A stretch of 43,636 bases of DNA from Desulfosporosinus sp. OT (GTDB lineage: Bacteria; Bacillota; Desulfitobacteriia; Desulfitobacteriales; Desulfitobacteriaceae). The notes below the pieces were generated by a model. The model ran no database searches. It had not been told where the DNA came from and was given only the letters and a program-made list of their open reading frames with translations. The stretch is taken from NCBI RefSeq assembly GCF_000224515.1, contig NZ_AGAF01000071.1:1-43636 (forward strand), given 5' to 3'. Numbering within the stretch: the stretch's first letter is position 1; every line of letters starts with the position of its first letter. A program made the position numbers and the translations under genes. Below are positions 7,117 to 14,790 of the stretch, in pieces.

Positions 7117-8871
7117 CTATTCTACAGCGATAGACTTAGTTTTACATACCGTTACACAGTTACCGCATTTAACACACTTTGACTGATCAATTTCATGAAC
7201 CTTTTTCAATTCACCCGTAATAGCTTGGGCAGGACATTTCTGCGCACATAAGGTACATCCTTTGCAAGACTCTTCAATAATGGTGTAGGTTAATAGAGGC
7301 TTACATTGTTTTGCGGGACACTTTTTGTCTTCAATATGGGCAAGATATTCGTCTTTGAAATAGCGAATTGTTGTAAGAACCGGATTAGGAGCTGTTCCTC
7401 CAAGCGCACAGAGTGATCCGTCCCTAATGCTGGTACATAGGATCTGAAGAGTATTGAGATCCTCAAGCACTCCCTCTCCTGTGCATATTCTATCAAGTAT
7501 CTCAAGCATTCTCTTGGTGCCGATTCTACAGTAGGTGCATTTGCCACAGGATTCTTTGACGGTGAAGTCCAGGAAGAATCTGGCCATATCAACCATACAG
7601 GTCTCTTCATCCATGACCACCATACCACCTGATCCCATAATGGCACCGGTTTGATTAATCGATTCATAGTCTACTGGGGTATCCAGGAGGGCACGTGGAA
7701 TACATCCGCCAGAGGGTCCTCCCATTTGAACAGCTTTAAATTCGTTATCTTGTTTAATTCCTCCGCCTATGCCATAGATAACTTCTCTTAAAGTCATACC
7801 CATTGGGACTTCGACAAGTCCCCCGTTTTTAATTTTGCCTGCCAGAGCAAATACCTTGGTACCCTTACTGGTTTTAGTGCCATAAGCAGCAAAGGCCGCT
7901 CCGCCATTTCGGAAGATCCAAGGCACATTGGCAAAGGTCTCTACGTTGTTAATATTGGTTGGTTTACCATAATATCCTGATTGAGCCGGGAATGGCGGTT
8001 TTAGCCTTGGCATACCCCGTTCCCCTTCCAGAGAGGCGATTAAAGCTGTCTCTTCGCCGCAAACAAAGGCCCCTGCCCCAGTTTTAATGACAATGTCAAA
8101 GTCAAAACCTGAGCCAAGGATATTTTTACCCAGGTAGTTTTTATCTCTAGCTTGTTGAATCGCTATTTTGAGTCGCTCAATAGCAAGTGGATATTCCGCA
8201 CGGCAATAAATAAAGCCATAATTTGCTTCCATTGCATAACCGGCAATGATCATACCTTCAAGCACTGCATGAGGGTCTCCCTCTAGAACGCTTCTATCCA
8301 TAAACGCGCCTGGATCGCCCTCATCAGCGTTACAGACGACATATTTTTCCGATCCTTTGGATTTTTTGGCAGCATCCCATTTAAACCAAGTCGGGAAACC
8401 TGCTCCCCCTCTACCCCTGAGTCCCGAAATTTTAATTTCATCAATAACCGTTTCCGGAGTCATTTCGTTGACTACTTTGTTAAGTGCTTTATAACCATCA
8501 TTTTCAGTATAGTCTTCAATCTTCTCAGGATTAATTATTCCGCAGTTTTTCAGTACAATTCTAACTTGATTTTTTAACTGGGGATAAGGTTCTTGAGTTG
8601 TTGAGACGATATGCTCTTGAATTGGTTCGCCATTAACAATATGTCGCTCAATTATTTCTTCAACCATAGTTGGGGTGACATTCGCATACGTGAAGACGCC
8701 CTTATCATCAATAATGTCAACGATTGGTTCATAATAACACATGCCAATGCAACCAGTTACCGAAACATCAATATTCAAGTTCTTTTCTGCAAGTATCTGT
8801 CCAAATTTGTCGGTAACCTTTTTTGCTCCTGCTGCAATTCCACAGCTACCAAATCCTATTCTAATCTTCAT
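7117..8871 (-). CDS. NuoF/HydB-like NAD- and FMN-binding subunit of the transhydrogenase
   Basis: 584 residues. An N-terminal thioredoxin-like [2Fe-2S] domain shows GSCGIAAGA and VTGCIGMCYYEP, that is three cysteines where relatives such as HydB have four. The NuoF core follows with the NADH/FMN loop GLRGRGGAGFPTWFKWD (about 150-166) and GGPSGGCIP, an SLBB region, and the [4Fe-4S] motif ESCGKCTYCRIGTKRM (about 437). A two-cluster ferredoxin (CKGCTLCAQKCP, CVKCGNCVTVC) ends the protein. In related complexes this subunit holds the bifurcating flavin. ATG 8871 has AGGGGG nine bases upstream and overlaps the NuoE-like stop by 11 bases; an upstream TTG (8880) directly abuts the Shine-Dalgarno and is rejected. 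Confidence 0.88.
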   Translation of the reverse strand: MKIRIGFGSCGIAAGAKKVTDKFGQILAEKNLNIDVSVTGCIGMCYYEPIVDIIDDKGVFTYANVTPTMVEEIIERHIVNGEPIQEHIVSTTQEPYPQLKNQVRIVLKNCGIINPEKIEDYTENDGYKALNKVVNEMTPETVIDEIKISGLRGRGGAGFPTWFKWDAAKKSKGSEKYVVCNADEGDPGAFMDRSVLEGDPHAVLEGMIIAGYAMEANYGFIYCRAEYPLAIERLKIAIQQARDKNYLGKNILGSGFDFDIVIKTGAGAFVCGEETALIASLEGERGMPRLKPPFPAQSGYYGKPTNINNVETFANVPWIFRNGGAAFAAYGTKTSKGTKVFALAGKIKNGGLVEVPMGMTLREVIYGIGGGIKQDNEFKAVQMGGPSGGCIPRALLDTPVDYESINQTGAIMGSGGMVVMDEETCMVDMARFFLDFTVKESCGKCTYCRIGTKRMLEILDRICTGEGVLEDLNTLQILCTSIRDGSLCALGGTAPNPVLTTIRYFKDEYLAHIEDKKCPAKQCKPLLTYTIIEESCKGCTLCAQKCPAQAITGELKKVHEIDQSKCVKCGNCVTVCKTKSIAVE

Positions 8872-9397
8872 TAACGGCAACCCCCTTTTCCGAGGCGTAA
8901 ATATCTTTTACAATTTTCCTGGCACTTTTAGGAGTCAAATTGCCAAAGGCTTCACCATTGATCATAATTACGGGAGCCAGACTGCAACATCCAAGACAGG
9001 CAACTTCTTCAAGCGAGAACATCCAATCGCTAGTGGAATCCCCCACCTTAATGTTTAATTCTTCACAAAGAGCTTCCGCAATTGCATCAGAACCATTAAC
9101 ATGACAGGCTGTTCCTTGACAAGTAAGAATGATATATTTTCCACGAGGTTTTAATCTGAACTGTGAATAGAACGTTGCAACGCCATATATTTTAGCTCTT
9201 TTATTGCCTGTCCTATCGGCGATCATCTTTAAAACATCGAGTGGCAGGTAGCCATAGGCCTCTTGAGCGTCCTGTAACACGCTAATGAGGTTACCGTTTT
9301 CACGCTTAAACTTGTCAATCACCTCATCCATCAGAGATGTATCAACCTTATTCGTACTGAATTCTGCTTCTAACTTTTTTTCACAATCGCAAGACAC
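8861..9397 (-). CDS. NuoE/HydC-like [2Fe-2S] subunit of the transhydrogenase
   Basis: 178 residues with a helical N-terminal domain and a thioredoxin-like [2Fe-2S] domain. The four ligands are visible as C93 and C98 (CQGTACHV) and C134 and C138 (CLGCCSLAP). The YGVATFYSQF segment is diagnostic of the NuoE family. It passes electrons between the NuoF-like flavin subunit and the rest of the complex. It is the first gene of the three-gene operon, starts at a GTG with AAAGGAG nine bases upstream, and overlaps the next gene. A Cys-rich start (MSCDCEKK) is unusual. Confidence 0.9.
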   Translation of the reverse strand: MSCDCEKKLEAEFSTNKVDTSLMDEVIDKFKRENGNLISVLQDAQEAYGYLPLDVLKMIADRTGNKRAKIYGVATFYSQFRLKPRGKYIILTCQGTACHVNGSDAIAEALCEELNIKVGDSTSDWMFSLEEVACLGCCSLAPVIMINGEAFGNLTPKSARKIVKDIYASEKGVAVNED

Positions 9398-9903
9398 TAA
9401 TTATCACTCCTTTAATACTAGATCTATGATTCCACTGCGGAAAAAATAAATTGGTACTTTCTTCACGAACTACTGGAACAACTAAATATTGAATAGAGAG
9501 CACCTACAAGATACGGCACGACAAAGTTATTGTTGCAATAAAGTCTGAATATTCATTAAATTCCGAAATGCCCGAAGAAAAAAGTTTGTCCTTGCCGCTT
9601 CCCAATGTATATATTTTACATCACTTTTCAATGATTGGATATAATTTTTTTGCTTTTTTAGGTGATTTGTTTGATTATTTGAAAGAATCTCATAATGTCA
9701 AGAGAGAGATCCTCCCTCACAGCAATAATATTCTTCCATCTATGTAATAATTAAAAAGATGTACCATAATATCCCTCTTGCTGGACATTATTTTAACTCT
9801 AACAAAAAACCTGTGTTTCAATATTAATCTATTGGTCAGTGTTTAGAGCGTGTCTATTTTTTCTTTGGAGCAAGATTGATAAATAGTATGTTAAAAAGGT
9901 TAG
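9398..9903. other. 506-bp AT-rich intergenic region upstream of the transhydrogenase operon
   Basis: I see no convincing gene here. It should hold the promoter of the minus-strand operon and the 3' end of the flavoprotein mRNA, but there is no strong terminator hairpin after the flavoprotein. The only structured elements noticed are a candidate sigma-A promoter at 9673-9701 and a weak Rex-like 18-mer at 9788-9805. Confidence 0.6.
9673..9701 (-). promoter_or_regulatory. Candidate sigma-A promoter for the transhydrogenase operon
   Basis: On the minus strand TTGACA, a perfect -35, is followed after 17 bases by ATAATC as a weak -10. This would give a leader of about 270 bases before the GTG at 9397. 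Confidence 0.4.
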
Positions 9904-10722
9904 CTAACTTGTTGGTTTATAGCGGTTTCGTATTTCGGACAACTCTTTACGACGGCCATAAAATTCTTGAACTTGAGTCTTCAGCCAAACTTGAAAGTGC
10001 TCTTTTAAGACTTCTTTTTCAAAACGTTTACCAACCGATATAAAATCCCATTGTACTCTATCTTTCAAAAAGTTAATGTTTGCCTCCTGACCACAAAGGG
10101 GGCAAACAGCATGATTTGGTTCGGGGAACTTCCAGAGATCGGACCAACATGTAGGGCATTGACCCTCTTCAAGTTTTCGAGTCTTGCTGAACAAAGCCTC
10201 ACCTAAAGTACGGATGCGTTCGACAGATTCAGGATTTACCAAAGCTTCCCCCGGCAGTGCGCCAATAAACATGTGAGCATCTTTGATGTCCAAGCCCATA
10301 AGACGTGCGTTCGCGATTAGCGCCGATAGAGTATATCCATCCCAACCTTTAATTCCAGCAGTACCGATAATCACACATGGCTTTCCCCAGATGTCATCGA
10401 TATGTTGAGCAAGGGCAATAATTCGATCTCCAAATAATTTTGTGATTGCTGCTGGGCCTAAGGCATAGCAAGGAGAGGACAAGATAATACCATCAGCGTC
10501 TTTCAGGCGATCTAACAGGAAATATAAATCATCTATAAGTGGGCAACGTTGATCTGGAACTAAGCAAGCATAGCAAGCGTTGCAGGGCTGAAGGATCAAC
10601 TCAGGTAGTCGGATGAGTTCGAGTTGAAATTTTTCACCAATTGAATTAGCCGCTTCCTTAACCAAAATTTCACCATTACCTAATTTTCGCTTTGAAGCAA
10701 CTAATCCTAAGATCTTTTTCAT
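9904..10722 (-). CDS. Isf-like iron-sulfur flavoprotein (NADPH-dependent FMN reductase family) with C-terminal zinc ribbon
   Basis: 272 residues. The flavodoxin-like fold starts MKKILGLVASKRKLGNGE, the FMN phosphate loop. A compact cysteine motif typical of archaeal/clostridial iron-sulfur flavoproteins follows at C47, C50, C53 and C60 (CNACYAC...C). ILSSPCYALGPAAITKLFGDR is the usual second FMN contact. The tail carries two CxxC pairs (C189/C192 and C207/C210), which look like a rubredoxin- or zinc-ribbon-type site; this addition is not part of the minimal family. A cytosolic redox role is inferred, with no known substrate. The ATG has AAGGAG eight bases upstream. It lies 43 bases after the coiled-coil gene, so co-transcription is likely. 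Confidence 0.8.
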   Translation of the reverse strand: MKKILGLVASKRKLGNGEILVKEAANSIGEKFQLELIRLPELILQPCNACYACLVPDQRCPLIDDLYFLLDRLKDADGIILSSPCYALGPAAITKLFGDRIIALAQHIDDIWGKPCVIIGTAGIKGWDGYTLSALIANARLMGLDIKDAHMFIGALPGEALVNPESVERIRTLGEALFSKTRKLEEGQCPTCWSDLWKFPEPNHAVCPLCGQEANINFLKDRVQWDFISVGKRFEKEVLKEHFQVWLKTQVQEFYGRRKELSEIRNRYKPTS

Positions 10723-10765
10723 CCTATAGCTCCTTCCTTGAATTTAGCTGAAGCCTTGGTAGGTT

Positions 10766-11041
10766 TTAATTAAAGTGTCTAAACTTCTTTCCCGATGCAA
10801 CCAGAGGATCGACTCTCCTTGTTGTTTCTTTTTGTTCTTCGTGTGAATTTTTCAAGTCAGTAATTTTTTTAAATAGGTCACTTTCAAGGATAAGTTCTAT
10901 TTTGCCTAATTGCTTGCTTAGCGCTTCTTGTTTACTGTTCATCTCGTCTAACTTCTTGCTTATCAAGTTGTGGTTTTTCTCGAGCTCATTTTGAGCCTCA
11001 AGTATTTTGGCGAGTGTTTTTATAATCTGTTGTTGATCCAT
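10766..11041 (-). CDS. Small coiled-coil protein, unknown function
   Basis: About 91 residues, rich in Gln, Glu, Lys and Leu with heptad spacing over most of its length (from ILEAQNELEKNHNLISKKLDE onward, cut here for length), so a long coiled coil is likely. No signal peptide, membrane segment or cysteine. ATG 11041 has GAGGGG about 11 bases upstream; a GTG at 11053 directly abuts the Shine-Dalgarno and is rejected. It precedes the Isf-like flavoprotein on the same strand. I do not recognise the family. Confidence 0.65.
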   Translation of the reverse strand: MDQQQIIKTLAKILEAQNELEKNHNLISKKLDEMNSKQEALSKQLGKIELILESDLFKKITDLKNSHEEQKETTRRVDPLVASGKKFRHFN

Positions 11042-11221
11042 ATAATCAATCACCCCTCGGTGATAGATTATATCATACAGCCATCAGCTTTTTGTAGGAC
11101 AATAATCTTTAAAACAAACATTCTCAAAGCACAATATATCTTACATAATCTGGAATTCATAGAACTTGATAATCTGGAGACTATATAATTTGTATTTTAA
11201 ATTTAAAGGAGGAGTTTTTAC

Positions 11222-11395
11222 ATGTCAGGACAAGCTAAAAAAATGCCTCAACCAAACGGCGGGATTAAATGTGTTGTGAACACTTGCCATTATTATGGCT
11301 CAGGCGATCATTGTCATGCAGACAAAATCGAAGTACAATCTCCTAACGCTAGTTCTACAGAAATGACCGATTGTGCTACTTTCCTTCCTGAGTAA
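11222..11395 (+). CDS. DUF1540 domain protein
   Basis: 57 residues. The DUF1540 pattern is clear: IKCVVNTCHYYGSGDHCHA, then IEV and TDCATF, giving four cysteines and two histidines likely to bind a metal. DUF1540 proteins are common in sporulating Firmicutes; a spore-associated role is inferred only from that. AAAGGAGGAG precedes the ATG with good spacing, and a strong terminator follows 26 bases after the stop, so it is a single-gene unit. It starts the group of very small proteins at 11.2-11.9 kb. Confidence 0.85.
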   Translation: MSGQAKKMPQPNGGIKCVVNTCHYYGSGDHCHADKIEVQSPNASSTEMTDCATFLPE

Positions 11396-11421
11396 CTTGA
11401 TTGCCTGTTTAACTAAACAAT

Positions 11422-11463
11422 AAAAATTTTAAGGCTTGTCGCAAGACAAGCCTTAAAATTTTT
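11422..11463 (+). terminator. Strong intrinsic terminator after the DUF1540 gene
   Basis: Perfect 19-bp arms with loop GCAA; the core is AAGGCTTGTC/GACAAGCCTT, flanked by A-rich and T-rich ends. Because both ends are A/T tracts it can act in both directions. Confidence 0.92.
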
Positions 11464-11592
11464 CCCTACATTACTATATATTTGGAAAATGCAACTAGAC
11501 AATCTAAATAGTTCTTTATACATACCATATAGTTACATTTTATACAATTTTTGCATATTGTGTATTATCTACAGGAAAAGGAGGAAATGCAA

Positions 11593-11709
11593 ATGGCATA
11601 TGGTGGCGTAGATGGAGCTGCTTGTGGAACAGGATATGGCTTTGGCGCAGGAATCGCTGTAGTTGTTATAATTATTCTTCTGCTTATCGCAATGGGAATA
11701 GTATTCTAA
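11593..11709 (+). CDS. YjcZ-like small Gly-rich membrane peptide
   Basis: 38 residues: a Gly-rich start with MAYGGVDGAACGTGYGFGAG, then one hydrophobic helix of about 18 residues ending in Val-Phe. This layout is that of the YjcZ/SscA family of small spore-associated peptides. GGAGG lies eight bases before the ATG at 11593, whereas the ATG six bases earlier is too close, so the shorter form is chosen. A similar gene follows 21 bases downstream. Confidence 0.7.
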   Translation: MAYGGVDGAACGTGYGFGAGIAVVVIIILLLIAMGIVF

Positions 11710-11730
11710 ATTAGAAAGGTGGAAATAGCT

Positions 11731-11898
11731 ATGTATGGAATGGGTTATGGTGGAATGGGTTACGGTGGAATGGGTGGAGCTTGCTGCCGTCCTCCAGTTG
11801 CCCCAGTTGCCGCCTGTGGCGGCGTCGGTGCAGGAATCGGTGTAGGTATTATTGCTATTGCAATCTTAATTCTTATCGCTTTAGGAGTAATTTTCTAG
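11731..11898 (+). CDS. YjcZ-like small Gly/Met/Tyr-rich membrane peptide
   Basis: 55 residues. The N-terminus repeats the unit GYGGM (MYGMGYGGMGYGGMGG), followed by CCRPPVAPVAACGG and one hydrophobic helix of about 18 residues ending LGVIF, very like the preceding peptide (MGIVF). The two are probably duplicated and co-transcribed, as no terminator separates them. GAAAGGTGGAAAT serves as ribosome binding site. The YjcZ-like label is by layout; coat or membrane localisation in spores is inferred. The added Cys-Pro linker is not seen in the first copy. Confidence 0.7.
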   Translation: MYGMGYGGMGYGGMGGACCRPPVAPVAACGGVGAGIGVGIIAIAILILIALGVIF

Positions 11899-11912
11899 AA
11901 TATTATCTGGCT

Positions 11913-11946
11913 AATGGGCTGTCACCTGAAAAGATGACAGCCCATT
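11913..11946. terminator. Terminator between convergent units
   Basis: AATGGGCTGTCA and TGACAGCCCATT form a perfect 12-bp stem with a 10-base loop, 14 bases after the small peptide and 31 bases after the chrA stop on the other strand. T-runs are short, but it can serve both sides. Confidence 0.75.
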
Positions 11947-11977
11947 GAAATTTAAGTCTCAGATTCAGAAGGAACTC

Positions 11978-13240
11978 CTAGAAAATAAACGAGGAGATTA
12001 CTGCTCCAATCACTATAATCCAAAGAGTATCAACTTTGGTTAATCGCTGTACTCCAAAAGCAGCTAAGGCGAGTCCACAAGTAGGTAAGTCAACTAAAGA
12101 ACTACCCATTAATTTAAAAAGAACTGCCCAAAGGGTTCCGAAAAATGCCGCGACAATTCCACTAATCACCATCTTAAATAGTTCAGCATTACCAGCCCGC
12201 CGATAAAGATCTGAAATTATAGATACCACGATAAACGATGGCAAATACATATTCGCCATTGCTAAGGCCGCTCCGAAGATACCAGCCACTTTATAGCCAA
12301 CAAAAGCGGAAATGACTGTGACTGGACCGGGCGTTAGTAAGCTTAAGGCCAGAGCAACGCCAAATTCCTTGTCGGTGACAAAGTGAAATTGATTCACCAT
12401 AGCATCCTGGATGAACGGCAGCATAACGTAGCCACTTCCGAAGGTCAATCCTCCAATTTCAAATAAAGTGTTCCCCAGTTTTTGAAAGGTGGGATTGCTA
12501 AAATTAATCGTCATATTGACGGTTAGTAAAATAGCAAGCATGATTAACATGGTTGCGTACTTTTTCTTACTGAACTCAAACCTAATTACCGACACTGCTT
12601 TTGGAGAAGGCTTTTTCGCAATCCAAAACCTACGATCCATTAATGCTTTCCAACGCGAAAATTTATAAGTAAGGAAAGTAAACACTAGACTGAACGCGCC
12701 TGCAACGAAAAGAAGAGTCGTAATATTTAGCTTCAAGAAATACACCATTATAAACCCTGTAACCGCCAAGATCGTTAGCTGTGGGGTATTCACCCCTTTT
12801 TTCCAGAGATCCATAATCGTGTTTAATACGAGACCGACAACTAAAGCCCCCACTCCTTTAAATAACGATGATACTAAGGGAACATCGTTAAAGTTTAAAT
12901 AGAGGTGGGCAAGTAGGACCATAGCCACAAAACATGGAATTACAAAAAAAATAGTAGCTACTAATGCGCCTGGAAAACCTCTTAGAAAATAGCCAATATA
13001 TGTGTTTAGATTCACAGAAGGTGCCCCGGGTAAGAGTTGTGAAAGAGCCAGGCCTTTTAGGTATTCCTCATCTGTTAGCCAGTTTTTCTTGTCGACCAAT
13101 GATTTTTTGGCTTCCCCTAGCGCTGCTAAGCTATAAGATACTAGTCCGATGTGAAGAAAGGTTTTAGCAATCTCTAAGAGACTCACTAACCTGGGTGGCT
13201 CTGATGAATGGTTAAGCTTACGTACCGTTCTTATTTCCAT
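11978..13240 (-). CDS. chrA: ChrA-type chromate/oxyanion transporter (two-domain)
   Basis: 420 residues, all membrane apart from the ends, made of two homologous halves (about 20-200 and 235-420). Each half has the CHR-family proline motif: LSQLLPGAPSVNLNTYIGY in the first and LSLLTPGPVTVISAFVGY in the second, with FGSGYVMLPF in between. ChrA proteins export chromate by a proton-driven mechanism; related members may carry other oxyanions. It is last in an operon after a PadR regulator and an oxyanion-binding-protein homologue, with a 54-base gap to the latter. An actual chromate substrate is not shown by the sequence. Confidence 0.87.
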   Translation of the reverse strand: MEIRTVRKLNHSSEPPRLVSLLEIAKTFLHIGLVSYSLAALGEAKKSLVDKKNWLTDEEYLKGLALSQLLPGAPSVNLNTYIGYFLRGFPGALVATIFFVIPCFVAMVLLAHLYLNFNDVPLVSSLFKGVGALVVGLVLNTIMDLWKKGVNTPQLTILAVTGFIMVYFLKLNITTLLFVAGAFSLVFTFLTYKFSRWKALMDRRFWIAKKPSPKAVSVIRFEFSKKKYATMLIMLAILLTVNMTINFSNPTFQKLGNTLFEIGGLTFGSGYVMLPFIQDAMVNQFHFVTDKEFGVALALSLLTPGPVTVISAFVGYKVAGIFGAALAMANMYLPSFIVVSIISDLYRRAGNAELFKMVISGIVAAFFGTLWAVLFKLMGSSLVDLPTCGLALAAFGVQRLTKVDTLWIIVIGAVISSFIF

Positions 13241-13294
13241 AAGTTAACCTCCTATGTTTATAAGCGTTGTCTTACCACTAAGCTAATAGCCTAA

Positions 13295-14134
13295 TTAACA
13301 TGGAATGAAACCACATTCTTCCAGGATTAGGTTGCCTTCCACTCCAGTTAATAGGTCAATAAAGGATTTGGCAAATTCTAAATAGCCCGTACTCTTAGCT
13401 ATTCCAACAGCAAATTCAATAGGTTTACCATGGATAATTTCATTTTTCCCCGGAATTCTACTTTCTACAGAAACAGCAGCCTGATCATAAAAATTGGCAT
13501 AAGCGGGACTAGAGAGATTAATCTTCGAGGGCAGGATGACATAGGGAAGCCCTAATTGTTCAGCCTGCGAGGAATACAGAAAGGCATAGTCAACCTTTCC
13601 CTTAAATAAAGCACCTGCAAGATCTAATGATTTAGGGTAAACAGAGTATGGTATACTAGCGGATTCCATGATTGCGCTCAGACCTGGCTTGTCATAAATT
13701 ATTTCAGCCAATTGCCAAACCATGAGTGTTCTATAACCGCAGGGATCCAGATGATGGTTGGAGCGAGCAAAGCTCACTTGCGGCTTAAGTAAGATTTCCA
13801 CCCAATTCTCTTGAGTAATCTGCTGGCTGCCCTTTGATGAGCGATCATAGCCAATAACAATTTGATCAGCAGCAAAAACAAAGTAGTTTTCTACCAGATC
13901 GGGTACCAGCAATTCCGCAAATAGTGCCTGGTCAGCTAAAGCAATGATGTCATATTTTTCTCCCGATAATAACCGTTTGGCAGCCTCTCTTGAACCAACT
14001 GCATTAGTCTCAAATTTAAGACCTGAGTTTTGTTTTGAAAATTGTTCTAAGCATTTCTCTACAACTTGCTCTAATGCACCTGCATGAATAATTCTAAAGG
14101 GTTTAGTTTTATTAGAATCTTTGATGATCTTCAC
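13295..14134 (-). CDS. Tungstate/molybdate-binding protein homologue (WtpA-like) without signal peptide
   Basis: 279 residues of the type II periplasmic-binding fold. FRIIHAGALEQVVEKCLEQF at the start, YDIIALADQALFAELL, and NHHLDPCGYRTLMVWQLAE match WtpA-type tungstate/molybdate binders, where the DPCGYR segment lines the ligand site. Unlike a transported binding protein it has no signal peptide or lipobox: the GTG start overlaps the TGA of padR by four bases, leaving no room for one. No permease or ATPase of a Mod/Wtp system is nearby. It therefore probably stays in the cytosol and may sense or buffer an oxyanion for the PadR/ChrA pair. The Shine-Dalgarno AAAGGGGG directly precedes the GTG. 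Confidence 0.78.
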   Translation of the reverse strand: MKIIKDSNKTKPFRIIHAGALEQVVEKCLEQFSKQNSGLKFETNAVGSREAAKRLLSGEKYDIIALADQALFAELLVPDLVENYFVFAADQIVIGYDRSSKGSQQITQENWVEILLKPQVSFARSNHHLDPCGYRTLMVWQLAEIIYDKPGLSAIMESASIPYSVYPKSLDLAGALFKGKVDYAFLYSSQAEQLGLPYVILPSKINLSSPAYANFYDQAAVSVESRIPGKNEIIHGKPIEFAVGIAKSTGYLEFAKSFIDLLTGVEGNLILEECGFIPC

Positions 14135-14520
14135 CCCCCTTTCTTTTCGAACAGTGATTCTTCAAACTGGAAATAGGCTCGTAAAAAATTCTCTAACTTT
14201 GCTTTGTGTCGAGTTAGATACTTGGCCCATACCTTTAGAGACTCTTCTCCATGAGGAGTCAATTCGTAAAGTCGCCTACCGGGGCCTGACTCGCCGACTT
14301 CCCAATGGGATTTAATTAACCCATCTTTATCCATACGCCTTAGGTTTCGGTACACGGTTGCTGTGTCTGCTTCGCCGGTTCTAAAATCAGTTTCATTCAA
14401 GCGTTGAATTAATTCATACCCATGAGATGGCTTTTGCCCTAACAGGAGCAGTAGTTCAGCTTGGATAGAACGTTCTATAGGAATAGTCAACTCAAATTTA
14501 CTTAAGATTTCTGCATTCAT
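14131..14520 (-). CDS. PadR-family transcriptional regulator
   Basis: 129 residues. A winged helix is visible: ELLLLLGQKPSHGYELIQRLNE, then ATVYRNLRRMDKDGLIKSHWE and the wing GPGRRLYELTPHGEESLKVW, followed by a short C-terminal dimerisation helix. PadR repressors usually control a nearby exporter and themselves. Here it opens the operon padR - WtpA-like - chrA and overlaps the second gene by four bases. A PadR-type site lies over its own presumed transcription start. PadR-type control of chromate transporters (chrI with chrA) is known in Bacillus, which supports the link. Confidence 0.88.
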   Translation of the reverse strand: MNAEILSKFELTIPIERSIQAELLLLLGQKPSHGYELIQRLNETDFRTGEADTATVYRNLRRMDKDGLIKSHWEVGESGPGRRLYELTPHGEESLKVWAKYLTRHKAKLENFLRAYFQFEESLFEKKGG

Positions 14521-14538
14521 ATGTTTACACCTCAGCTA

Positions 14539-14566
14539 TTGTCACCATGCACATAGATTTATTATA
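14539..14566 (-). promoter_or_regulatory. PadR-operon promoter -10 with overlapping ATGT-N8-ACAA operator-like site
   Basis: On the minus strand TATAAT (14561-14566) is a perfect -10. Seven to 22 bases downstream is ATGT-GCATGGTG-ACAA (14539-14554), one base off the PadR consensus ATGT-N8-ACAT. Its position at the presumed start site suits autorepression. The -35 box is weak. Confidence 0.5.
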
Positions 14567-14662
14567 TCTTTATTCTACATCTATAACTATTATCCTCCTC
14601 ATCAGCCCAGAAATCCTTGGAATTATTACTAAGCCTAGGCGAAGGCGGCAGCCTTAATCGCC

Positions 14663-14711
14663 AAAAAGGGTTATAACAAACTAGAATAAGTTTGTTATAA
14701 CCCCTTTTTTT
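14663..14711. terminator. Bidirectional terminator between divergent genes
   Basis: GGGTTATAACAAACT and AGTTTGTTATAACCC are perfect 15-bp arms with a 6-base loop, flanked by five A on the left and seven T on the right. It sits between divergent starts (14520 minus, 14791 plus), where a terminator has no known gene to end. It may end an unannotated short RNA or act as an attenuator. Confidence 0.85.
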
Positions 14712-14790
14712 GTAAAGTATTTAACAGATTTTTTTGTCAATAGGATATAGACTTAACTTGTACATTACATCATATAAGGAGGTGGTATGA

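Noticed and set aside
9788-9805. Rex-type NADH-responsive operator upstream of the transhydrogenase
   Set aside because: Only about ten of 14 consensus positions match and the site lies about 390 bases from the start; too weak to report as a feature.
11521-11529. Sporulation sigma-K/E -10 box (CATACCATA) for the YjcZ-like peptides
   Set aside because: It fits CATA-N3-TA, but I could not find a matching -35 at the right distance, so it stays a weak hint.
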